Under the pieces are notes generated by a model, which did not search any database, was not told where the DNA came from, and saw only the letters and a program-made list of their open reading frames with translations. A DNA stretch of 64,000 bases from Ulota crispa (lineage: Eukaryota; Streptophyta; Bryopsida; Orthotrichales; Orthotrichaceae), in NCBI GenBank assembly GCA_963920765.1, contig OY987248.1, positions 19,502,539-19,566,538 of the forward strand, read 5' to 3'. The number at the start of each line of letters is the position of its first letter. Positions within the stretch are counted from its first letter, which is position 1. A program made the translations under genes and the position numbers. This document shows positions 34,301-44,451 of this stretch, piece after piece.

Positions 34301-37300
34301 TACATTGGTCTCTAACAAACGGCAACAATTTTCGTCAAAGGCAAGCATTTCACTATTGATGTTTTAATTTGCCTTGAGTAAACTATGAGTAGATTGAAAC
34401 TTCAACATGCAATCGGGAGCCAGACAGTGAGAATTGTCAATCAACGTACACCTTGGGGAGCAAAAAGCACGTTTTCCTCAGGACTTTGTGGCAAGAACTC
34501 TGCAATGGGTCGAATAAGGAGATCATACAATAATTCTAGCCGAGCAATAACCTCAGCCTCATTGTATTTATTTTTTGTTGTGGATGCCTCATCTTGCTTT
34601 TCGGATTCCGAGTTTTTCAAGTCGATTCCTGACATAATAGAGTGAAGGTCGTCCAAGAAAGACTTTAACCCATTCGCAATGGTATCCGAGATGGCCATCA
34701 TACCGATTTGGCATTTCTCAGAACTCTGTAAAACGGGCAACCAAAAAAGCACTAGAGAGATGAGACTTTCATCTTGATGTACTAATCGATCTCACTCCCA
34801 ATGGTGGGTTCTTATGAGTTGACGGTTTCAAACATCCAACCGAGTGACTGCTAGTCCTAAGCAATGTTTCTTTTTCTAGCTAAATTTCACAAAATCCCAC
34901 AAAGAAAATACTGAGGCTGTTGCACATACAATTATACAAATGAAAATCAATGGGAGATTTTCAATACCCTGCAAAGCAATTTTGATGCTGGGAGTATGTG
35001 GCTACCAATTAAATGGTGAGGGTTGTGGATATCATGTAGGTAACACAATGCTGTTACTAGGGTATCACAGTAGTGTTGCAAGGGTTGATTGCAGGGCATT
35101 TCCTGGTAATGGATGCTGTAAGCTATATTTAGTTGGTGCGCAGTAGCTAACATACCTCCATCCAGTTGTAGGGGGTTGCCAGACCTGATAATATTGGTTT
35201 TTCAATATAAAAGAAGAAACACTGGTCCCAAGGTTGATCAAGTCATAATCAGGGCTGCAAACCTTACTTGAGATACGGGTCGAAACACCACGTAGGCATA
35301 AATTGGGCCAGTTGAATCATCACCACCAATGTCGGGATCTTGGACCCAGTAGGAGTACTCCACACAGACTGTCCTCTCGCCACATGCCAATTGACCATTC
35401 TGGATGGCATTCCAGGCTAGCTGCGTGTGGCAACTTCCAAGGGTGTGTCAGAAATGCATATTTTGTCCAAAACAAATTCTCACTATTGAAATCATTACAA
35501 TATTTCAGAGCAAAGAGTACCCGTAATCAACCAATATAGGTTCCCTCACATTGAAAACCATGCTGTGGTAATAATCATCCATGACTATACCCAATTCACC
35601 ACTGACATTGTATTCCACACGTTAAATTCCCTCCAAAACTTTGAACAACTAGTATCCAGTAGGAAGTAGGAACACATTGAACCACTGCTATCTCAGAAAT
35701 GCTAATAACTCACTGAAATGACAGATGCCAAATTAGACCAAGCATGAATTCAACCATAATTTCTAAACTAACCTACGTGGTCGTCGGAGTCAAAGAGCTT
35801 CAAAGCATGCGTGGGTTCAGGACTTAACTAGCCTGACCCCAGCTGATAGACTAATGTCCTTGTTCGTCCTCGTTCTGAAGAAAGTATTTGTCGCTTGAAG
35901 AGCTCGTCTATAAGGTTGAGTCTATCCCTCTTTTCTTGCTCAGAATACCCTCTACAATCAAACAGCTCCACAATTTGTTCAAGGCTTTGGCATGCGACGT
36001 CTTCTTTCTCTGAGTAGTCTCCACTGTGCACTAAGCCTTGAATCATCAATGCACAGGCCAATTGCTGAATCATGTAAACATCTCTAAAAGGCCAGTCATT
36101 AATCATGTGTGACCACTCATCGCTGAGGTCATTTGCAGCATAAAGAATTTCTGCTTGCTTTGCCATCTGGAGACTACCTAACTTCTCCAACAACTGCAAT
36201 TCGATTGGATGATATGCGTTCCATGTGACGTTTGCAAATGGTCCCTTCTCACCTGCGATTCAAGAAATTCAAGATACTCAAGATATTCCAAGGAAAACTT
36301 GAACTGATTCCATGACGTCTTAATTGCAATGTTGAAGTATTCTAAAAGATAAAACTCACATATTCTAATACATATTTGTAACAAAACGCATTCTTGTTGA
36401 ATTAGGGCATTTTGAAGCACCAGTGCCGTAGGTTATAAGCAGCTTCATCGCTTTAATGTCGAACAATCAAGTCTATTGAGTGACACATCATCTTTTCCAC
36501 CGTGGGTCCAAACTACTATAATGTGACACGCGGCACTCCTTTCAAAATGCAATTATTTTTGCAAGAGGCTGCTTGTAAAGTACAGTATTCAGATCAGAAA
36601 ATAATGTGTTAACCCTTAAACCACCGAAAGGCCCTTTGCGACCAGTACACCAGTACAGTACAGTGCCCCTCAGTATATTTACATTCGGGCTCATTTTGCC
36701 CTTCATAAAACTTTGGTTAAAATAAATTTTAATTTGCATTTTTAAACTTGAATCTTGGTTTTGTAAATCTTATGCACTCTCAATCAGCATACTAAATTTT
36801 AAGTCCAAAAAATCAAAACCCTATTTTTAGTAAATTGTTTTATATTAAAATCACGGTTTTACACAAAAATTGATTGAAGAAAATTGGTGATGAATTTTTG
36901 AGATTTGATTGCATGAGTATGCAGGAAACATCCATATACACCCTTTTCATGTTGAGAAAATATCATTAAGTAAGACAAACATGATTTACAAAGAAATTAA
37001 TATCAAATCAACATGGGATGTGCTAGGACCACAATTTGTAAAATAGATATCTCTATTTTTTAATTAGATTTTGCTATTTGACTCATATGCTATGACTAAA
37101 TTTGTACCTATGAGCATGACAACATGTTCACTTAAGCAAAAGCTAGTTAAAAAATAAAGATATCTATTTTACAAATTGTAGTCCTACCACACCCCATGTT
37201 GATTTGACATTGATTTCTTTGTAGATCATGTTTGTGTTACTTGATGATATTTTCTCAACATGAAAAGGGTGTATATGGATGTTTCCTACATATCCATGCA

Positions 37301-40122
37301 ATCAAATCTCAAAAATTTATCACCAATTTTCTTCAATTAGTTTTCATGTAAAACTGTGATTTTAATACAAAACAATTTACTAAAAATAGGGTTTTGATTT
37401 TTTGGACCTAAAATTTGGTATGCTTGATTGAGAGTGCATAAGATTTACAAAACCATGATTCAAGTTTTAAAAATGCAAATTAAAATCTATTTTAACCAAA
37501 GTTCTTTGAAAGGCAAAATGAGCCCAAACGTAAACATAATGAGGGGCACTATACAATGCAGGGTATTTTTCTTGTATTTGGAATAGATCCACACCTCTAC
37601 TACATCTAAGACCAATAAAGAAGTTGGAAAATAGATCAATGCAGTTCTAGTGAGCTTTGAAGATTCCCAAATTAAATTTCTTATTGATAGCAAATGACAA
37701 TTATACATCAGCATATATACTATGCCCTATGGTTATTTAAGGGTTAAAGAGAAGGTAAACCATCACATACATGGTTATTATTGCAAGCAAGTTTTGGCTG
37801 TTGGATAGCACATGCAGACATACAAAAAAGACAGCATAGGTGTGTCTGCTTTCTCGTGTTTTTTGGTGCATTTTTAGGATTTTTGACTTAAAATTAGAAG
37901 AATTAAATTATCATTTTTCATTTGTATTATGTGATATGGCTTTGTATCCATATGTTGACTTCACGTTGGTAACCATGAGTGCCACCAACATGTACGACCA
38001 ACGTGTACAAAAGAATTTTTTTATCAATTTATACCATTTTTTAGAATCAACTATGGGTTTACTTCATGAGACAGACCATGACCTCGATCGGGCACTTCGG
38101 GCATACAGGCGGGCGGACGGGTGGCCCAGTGTGACAACCATGATCACATCATGATCACATATACAACACTCACATGTTTGCAGGAAGGTATTGTATGGGA
38201 CTTACTTGTAAGCCAAGAACCAGAAAATTGCTCCAGCGCTCCTGAATCACGATTGAGCACAGATTCAGGTGTAGCGGAATCGCATTTGAGAAAAAACACG
38301 CCGAGGCATGCAATTCCCAACGCAGCTAAAACATTTGTGAAGAAAGCAATGCTTGGTGCTTCATACTCAAGTTCAAGTGCTTCCTCAAAATATTGGCAAG
38401 CGCGTAGGGTTTGTGCTAATCTGTTTTGTCCAGGTTCGATCTCTTGCAGTTTGATAAGGCCAAGGAAAAACAAGCAATCCATAGCGTGCTTCACATACGT
38501 AGCGCGTGGTAAATCAGTCGTACTCCTCAGACTCGGCCTCACTTTACGGAGGCATGCTTCGACCATGTCTGCCGACTCCTTAAGGTTGACACGTCTGAAA
38601 ATCAAATCAGAAAAACAACAGAAATCGAGTATTCCCAGTGCCTGAATGAGGGCCACTTGAATCAACCACAAAAAAGCGACCAGCATATTCCACGATCTGG
38701 TACTGACAAGTATCAAATTTTAATTATACGGTAGACATACAAAAATCACCTTGGGATAGCATATGCAAGAATTTGATATGAAGTAGGCTCACCCACGGCT
38801 CCAGTTGGCCTTATACTTAAGCATTTCGATTGAGTGGTCTTCTCCAGGCATCTTATCATCCTTTATGAGATCGACAAGGGTTAAAATCTCTTCTACAACA
38901 CTATTTCTTTGTTTCTCCACATAAACAGCAGGGAAACGACCTTCATGGCCACTTTCGATGTTTGAGTAAGCAATCCGTAATATTTCGTTAACAGTCAATA
39001 ACAGGCCGGGATAAGGTATTTCAAGGACAACCCCCCTCTCATTCACCTTAGTTTTCGTGTCCAAGAGCATGCTTATAGCCTTGCCTACTTCGCCCATCAC
39101 GACGTAGCATAGGGCTTCCTGGCAACTGGTTATGACTTCCGTGACAAAAAATGCCTCTGCATGCTGCAATTCAGTGCCCGTCAACTCCGGTGGGTTTCCT
39201 ATCCTGGGACAGTACTCCTTGAACTTCTTCAGCAACGTCTTGCATAGTTGCATCCAGTACATTGCAGCCCTCGGTTGCGATTCGTTACACCACATGCAGA
39301 AAAGTGATCCACAGATGCGCATAACTACGAACCACGGCCCTAGTTCTGCACGCATGGGGTCGGGCGGGCCATCCATATCAGTAAGTTTCGGAGAGAACTC
39401 GGAGTTTGTCCATTCGATGTCGAGCTTTCCCTTCAGGTACTCTGCATGCTTTTCGGGAGAACTTCCGAAACGCTCCCGGTCCATCTCATATATACACCTT
39501 ATGCAACGGGAAAAGAATGCAGATTCTAGGGCAGGGGAGAGCTTTGCACAGCTTTTCTTAGTCGCGCAAGAATTTTCAATATCCTGGATTATGCCGAGAG
39601 CAAAACCAGGGATTTTGAGCCTGAAGTGATAAACATCGGTCAAGGGGATGGCAGCGAAAAGGTTGAGGAAAACCCAGACATCAGGAGGCAAAGTGTTTTC
39701 TTCGTGTTTCGTACGCACACTATTTAGGAACTCATTGTAAATATCTTTAACAAGAGACCATTTTTCATGGAATTTTGCATTTCGCGCCCTAATCTCCAAT
39801 TTCACAAGCGCCTCCCCCTCGGCGCCTAGAAGATCGCTGGGCAATTGCGCCAGAACCCCAGCGAGCTTCTCAGCTTCTCCAATGGGTCGCTGGAAGATGA
39901 GACCACAATCTCGGAGTCTCGGAAGCATCAGATTGACGTGCATGCGCACACAGGACAGTGCGGCCACTGACTAAGCTCACCGTTCGCCGCACGCATGCAT
40001 GACAACATTGATTCAACATGAATCTAAGAAATTTAACATGCAATTCATCACAAGAGAAAGGTAGTCAGATATACAATCGGATCTTCCTTGCACAAGGACG
40101 TCGATAACTCATACTGCTCCAT
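31320..40122 (-). CDS. TPR-CHAT protein, putative caspase-like cysteine protease (12 exons)
   Basis: Minus-strand exons: 40122-40075, 39970-38793, 38702-38206, 36341-36253, 36193-35829, 35433-35268, 35184-35156, 34723-34452, 34311-33787, 33476-33318, 33164-32908, 31592-31320. All junctions keep phase; 1,285 residues. Residues 1 to about 700 are helical and TPR-like. The C-terminal CHAT domain (about 850-1285) shows FAPQG, VPFALLRN, FLVGNPAYSD, the histidine in CIHFAVHGH (about H1030), the cysteine in FIVLSACNTSRGQ (about C1189), then EGVLNLPRAFMAAGVPCVVMSQWEMDD. CHAT is a clan CD peptidase fold related to caspases and separase; bacterial TPR-CHAT proteins are proteases. Plant function is not established. 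The least certain parts are exon 1 and the 29-nt exon 7. Introns 3 and 11 hold several transposons. Confidence 0.88.
31638..31885. mobile_element. MITE in TPR-CHAT intron 11
   Basis: The ends are inverted repeats starting AACACCATATT and continuing through GTTAATTTGGGAAAAA. AATAT lies on both sides (31633-31637, 31886-31890). A related element is at 42009-42265 in reverse orientation, sharing GAGGGAAAAAATCTTA and CTAAATTTGATAC. Confidence 0.8.
32521..32695 (-). repeat. Dispersed repeat in TPR-CHAT intron 11
   Basis: Reverse complement of 34955-35125 in intron 7 of the same gene; shared words include CCTCACCAATTTAATTGGTGG against CCATTTAATTGGTAGCC-type sequence, and GGTTGATTGCAGGG. Confidence 0.65.
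34955..35125 (+). repeat. Dispersed repeat in TPR-CHAT intron 7
   Basis: Inverted partner of 32521-32695. Key shared words are GTGAGGGTTG, GGATATC and GGGTTGATTGCAGGG. Edges are approximate. Confidence 0.6.
36613..37743 (+). mobile_element. TTAA-flanked MITE, family A copy 2, split by a nested insertion
   Basis: TTAA sits at 36609-36612 and 37744-37747. The left part (to 36662) and the right part (from 37550) together match the 226-238 bp family A copies. The 887-bp foldback element lies between them. The whole composite lies in intron 3 of the TPR-CHAT gene. Confidence 0.8.
36663..37549. mobile_element. Foldback element with arms of about 420 bp
   Basis: The ends are GTGCCCCTCA and TGAGGGGCAC. 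The two halves are inverted copies almost to the centre (about 37080-37140); for example AACTTTGGTTAAAATA, AACACATCCATATACACCC-type and TTTACAAATTGT segments mirror each other. Very long arms suggest a Mutator-like or foldback origin. The target duplication is unclear: a 9-bp pair AGTACAGTG / TATACAATG matches at only 6 positions. Confidence 0.85.
37771..38141. mobile_element. TIR element of the 41325-41679 family, in TPR-CHAT intron 3
   Basis: The ends ATGGTTATTATTGC and GTGTGACAACCAT are inverted, and the interior matches 41325-41679 (GGATAGCAC, GCATTTTTAGG, GTGATATGG, CACCAACATGT). Flanks share ATCACAT on both sides, a decayed duplication. Confidence 0.7.
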
Positions 40123-40599
40123 AGTGCTCCACAGGGATGTCTGAGCGATTGTCAATGCAAGCCTGTACACGGGATCGTCGCTGGACCCCTCTTCCTGTTG
40201 TCACCAACAAAAGGGGGTCCGGAGATCCCAGAATTTCTAAACTCCTCACCTCAGCTTCTCCTCAACTCTACTTTTCGGTCTTCGTCAAAGCAGCCTCAAC
40301 ACTAGACAGAAAGGCAGATCGAGGGGGTCGGTTTCTCAAACCTTTAAACGTACTACGAGTATGCCCGCCACCTGTGCTGCTATCCCCAAATTACGGCGTG
40401 CAGCGTGAGTAGGGGCGGGCAAGGGTTTACCAGCCAGACCGATCGATTGCCGCGTTGCAGCTGTGGGCAAATACTGTAGCTATTTTCCTCTTTGAACCTG
40501 TCGCCCCCCACATAGAATGATTGCACTGGCGGGCTACAGCTGAACGGCAACGCTACAGTAGATCTCCTCTAAACTGATATGGTTGGGACCAAGAACCCA

Positions 40600-40751
40600 A
40601 GAACTAGATTAGTTTAAGTAAGTTATTAGTTAGTTACCTTGGGTTTAGTGCTAGGATAGCATCAAGGAGTATTACTACTATTGAATTAAGTGCTTTGGTT
40701 TATGACTGATATATGATCTGACATTGAGATTTGTGTCATATATTAGTTTAG
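40600..40751 (+). repeat. Dispersed repeat shared with 3345-3505
   Basis: Matches 3345-3505 up to TTAGTTTAG, where the orphan exon starts. Because the copy at 3.4 kb is followed by unrelated sequence, the junction is either the edge of a mobile segment or a real intron end. Confidence 0.6.
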
Positions 40752-41002
40752 AGGATAAGGCGACCAAGCTTGTGTACAACAGTGCCGGACAGTTGGCCGG
40801 CATCGAGGCCTACTTGAAGAAAAGGGCGGAGAGACGTGGAGACAATAACGAAGGTAAAATGGCTTTTGATCCAGAGAAGGATCCCAACTTCCTCATGAGA
40901 GAGCTCTTCTATCCCGGGCCAGGCCCACAGGGATCGGAGGATAATGACATTGAAGTCGAATGTTTGGTCGAGTTTGTAGAAGACAAATCTGAAGAAGAGT
41001 GA
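40752..41002 (+). CDS. Orphan terminal exon of an unrecognised gene (partial)
   Basis: After TTAGTTTAG an open frame of 83 codons runs to TGA with a clear coding style (mixed synonymous codons, charged residues). It encodes KLVYNSAGQLAGIEAYLKKR, then DPEKDPNFLMRELFYPGPGP, and ends in an acidic tail. I do not recognise the family. There is no plausible start ATG and no upstream exon that I can join on the plus strand in the 600 bp up to the TPR-CHAT gene, so it is probably a displaced gene fragment or the last exon of a gene whose other exons are far away or lost. Confidence 0.45.
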
Positions 41003-41324
41003 TTTCGTTGCAGGGACTGCAGAAAAGGAAGAGTGTCGAGGTTGCAACATGTGTGGCATTTCATCACTTACAAGGTCACTGATCACACATGTGCGATATT
41101 CAAACTCTTGATCTATCTATGTGTTAGCAGCTATATATATGTACTGTTGGTGCCTACGGTAGTCTCCTGTGCAAAGCTAGCCTTTCAGCTGTGAACACCT
41201 CACGTCTGTAAGGTGAAGCATGTATACGGCCCTCCACAAGGTAAATGGAATTAAAATGAGCTTATTCTCCAAGTCAGTGTCAAATTACGGCATCTTTGCA
41301 TAACACATATTGTGCATGCAACCA
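41003..41324. other. Downstream flank of the orphan exon
   Basis: No further coding signal. If the exon is transcribed, this would be its 3' UTR. Confidence 0.4.
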
Positions 41325-41679
41325 GGGTTGTTTACTTTGGGCAAGATTTTGCTATCAGATAGCACGGGTAGATGCACAAAATGGACAACACACGCAAACA
41401 AACACATCCTCTTTTGTTTTCGAGGGCATTTTTAGGGTTTTTGATCTCAAAAGGGAAGAATTGTTAAATTTCTATTTTTTATTCTTATGTGTGATATGGT
41501 TTTAAATTCCCATTTTGACTTCATGTTGGCAATAGTAAGTGTCACCAACATGTGTGAGGTAAATCTTTTTCTTCAATTTTATCATTTTTTGAAACCAACT
41601 ATGAGTTGACTACATCAAACAAACATTAACTCAATCAAACAAGCAAGCGGACAGACGGGAGGTCCAATGTGATAACCAT
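41325..41679. mobile_element. TIR element with 11-bp target duplication
   Basis: The element starts GGGTTGTTTAC and ends GTGATAACCAT. It is flanked by a perfect direct repeat, GCATGCAACCA, at 41314-41324 and 41680-41690. Target duplications of 9-11 bp are typical of Mutator-like elements. A second copy is at 37771-38141. Confidence 0.85.
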
Positions 41680-42008
41680 GCATGCAACCATTCTAGGTTA
41701 TGCATAAGCCGACAATGGAGAGATTGGTATCTATACAGTGGTTAATTGGGAAATGAAGACAATTCTGAATATTCAAACCATTGTATCTTCTAATCCATGT
41801 GGTGAAAATTTCTGAAATTTTTTCCAAATCTTTGAAAATTATCCTAATACAAGATCCTATGGTTACGTATGCATAAAAGTCTTTTTGTTTTCAAATTTGG
41901 TTGATGCTCTAACAAAATGGCAGTTTTGGAGAGTTTTTGATGAAAATGTTGTTTGGTCCTTTAGGGGTTAATACCTTGGGTAAGTATCATGTTGCAATAT
42001 AAACAACA

Positions 42009-42265
42009 AATGCAATATTCATTAAAAGGGGAAAAACATGTGTACCATTTTGTATTTCACCTTAATCCCAAATAGCCACCTTAAACTAGATTCAAAGGTA
42101 TCAAATTTAGTCTAAGTCACTAAGATTTTTTCCCTCACAAATTCCTCCTCTCAAGTGAGGCCATGTGCACCCAAAAAAATGTTGGAGCTCAAATTAGGGT
42201 GACCACCCTAATCCTGCAAAAGTCCCACTTTGTAAGCTTTTTCCCCTTTTAATGAATATTGCGTT
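42009..42265. mobile_element. MITE related to 31638-31885, with an empty site in the window
   Basis: Ends AATGCAATATTC and GAATATTGCGTT are inverted. AACAACA flanks both sides (42002-42008, 42266-42272). The homologous repeat at 21050-21240 lacks the insertion and has one copy of the target, which confirms the edges. Confidence 0.85.
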
Positions 42266-43299
42266 AACAACAATCTTAAACAATAAAAGATAATTATTAA
42301 TAAATTTATATTACTTTCTGAATGCATAAAGCAAAACAATTTACTTTAGAATTAACTTTAGTGTCATTGTCACTTTCATCTAGTTATTTTGAGTTAGCTT
42401 TCTAAAAATTAATAGATGTATATTACAAATAATACATGCATATCTAAAACAAAGTAAAAGATTTATTTAATTAATTTTCAAATTGCAAGATAATTTTATT
42501 TTTATTTTTACTATCAACATACAAGTTTAGAATTGTTTTTTCTTGATTCTTTGTTAGGTTCAACTCTTCCGGATGTGAAATACTAAGGGTATTCTTAAAA
42601 AATGTCAATCCATGTTGAATATTGTCCTAAATGTAATCAATGATGCTACTGGGGGAGCAGCGAGCGATGAGCTTGTGAGCCGGGAGCGGGAAAGTCATGA
42701 GCATGGAACCTAAATCCTAAACATATGAAGTATTAATGAAAATTTACAATGATGAGTTTAGACACTTGTAGTAATTAAATGAAAATAGTACTCATATTAA
42801 GAATGGGGTCCTATTACCATGGATATTGGGTTGCACCCATGATCGTGTAGTTGAAGCAGATTAAGCCAAATGTTTTAGAGGTTTTCTAAATTGTTGTAGC
42901 ACATGGCATGGCATTAATTAAACAAAATAGGTAGTTTTCAAGAAAAAGAAGAGAAGGTGCAAAAATTGAGGGAATTTGATTTTCCATGATTTGGTAGTGT
43001 AATACATGGGTTGTCAAAGAGGGAGTTCATATATGATGAGCAATAGTGAGTGCATAGTTTTGGGTATTATTATTTGGTCACAAATAGAGAAGAACAAAAC
43101 AGCCGTCATCACAAGTAGCTTCAAGTATATTACCTCCACGATTACTAGACATCTGAAGACACTTGTTGTAGACGGTCTCCAACAAATTGCAAGTAGGCAT
43201 ATCCACCAATTCTTCTAGGTTGAAGTTCTACATACAACACACAATAAAAGTTCTATTACTTTGTAAGAAATATGCAAAAAATGTTCATGGGTAGTGATA
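42266..43299. other. Intergenic DNA, no gene seen
   Basis: The first part continues the repeat shared with 21050-21240. The rest is AT-rich. The 70-codon frame at 43006-43218 has no support. Confidence 0.5.
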
Positions 43300-43640
43300 C
43301 CCCTAGAACATCATTCTTGGCATAATGTTCACTTGCAATAAACTTCAATGGAGTAAGGTGCATTTCTTTGTGTATAGTAACCTCTCTAAGACATCATTCT
43401 TGGAAGAATGTTCAAGTTCATTTCTTTGCGGATAATAGCCACCCTTAGACATCATTATTGGAAAAATGTTCAAGCCCATTTATTTGCAGACAATAGCCAC
43501 CTTCAAATGTCATTTTTGGAAGAATGTTCAAATAATAGAACCACTGTAGAAGAAACTTCCAGTGGAAGTTTGTAATTTCTTTTCACGGACACTACATTGT
43601 CTTCAAGATCATTCTTGGACGAATGTTCAAAAAAATAACC
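43300..43640 (+). repeat. Degenerate tandem repeat, about 70-90 bp per unit, with an internal palindrome
   Basis: Five units recur at about 43307, 43388, 43457, 43507 and 43600. Each carries a version of CATCATTCTTGGAAGAATGT followed by TCAAG, and several then read CATTTCTTTGCGGATAATAG. CATTCTTGGAAGAATG is a self-complementary word. Confidence 0.75.
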
Positions 43641-43734
43641 TAGTCTTTGGTACCAACTGAAGGAAGAACAATTTAAATAACATATGAGAAGTCTTAGAAC
43701 AAACTAGTTTGCACCAATATGAATTACATTTATA

Positions 43735-44451
43735 GGGTGATTGCAAGAATGACATGTACTACATTCTATCCCCTTCACCTTCTGCGACTTGTTTTTTGTT
43801 TGTAACTTTTGCAAAAGAAGTCATATTGACTTGTCCTATTAGGGTAACGTGAACATGCAAGTTACTAACATTTAGTGATTTTTTGGTTTTTTTTTTAATT
43901 ATTTTGCTATTCTTAAGTAGCTCCAAAATAAGTGTCTACCTTAGCCATTTTGGGGGATTTTAGTACTATTTTGGATCTAGAAAGCTTTTCTAGGGCTATA
44001 AATCAGGGATGTTGTTTATGGAGCATGCTTATATGCATTTGTAGAAGGGTTTTGCAAAATTATAAATTCCATGGCATCTACATTGTCTCAAAGTGGGCAT
44101 CCTATCTCCCTTCATTGGTAAAATATAAAGAAATTCCTTAGCAAAGCAATTGTACCATGTGAATGTGTTCAATGGGTTCTCAAATGGCCTTTTTTTTTTT
44201 TTTTGAATTATTTTACTATTTTCTAAAAAACAAGAAAAAAATTGGCTTATATTAGTGGTTTTGTGCATAACTTTTAGAATAAAAAAATTCTAGGTCTGAA
44301 TTTTCACAAGTATGCTATTTTAAGTGCTTTACAAATTTTCCATATTTTATTTTATTTAAAAAAAATATTTCAAAAGCTCATTGTACTACATAGTATCACT
44401 AGTTTTAAGGGTGTTTGAGACAAAACTGGCAGGTCATTCTTGCAACTACCC
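43735..44451. mobile_element. Non-autonomous TIR DNA transposon, copy 2
   Basis: Left end GGGTGATTGCAAGAATGAC; right end, reverse-complemented, GGGTAGTTGCAAGAATGAC. It matches 683-1422 throughout (CACATTGTCTCAAA-type, GTACTATTTTGGAT, GGGTGTTTGAGACAAAA). TATA is present on both sides, which could be the target duplication. Confidence 0.75.

Noticed and set aside
39132-39629. 165-codon plus-strand frame
   Set aside because: Antisense shadow of the large TPR-CHAT exon 2.
40137-40412. 91-codon plus-strand frame
   Set aside because: No related protein recognised; it lies just upstream of TPR-CHAT exon 1 on the opposite strand and is best explained as promoter or leader DNA.
41950-41974. Right end of another TTAA element (TTTAGGGGTTAA)
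   Set aside because: No matching left end was found upstream, so I do not call an element.
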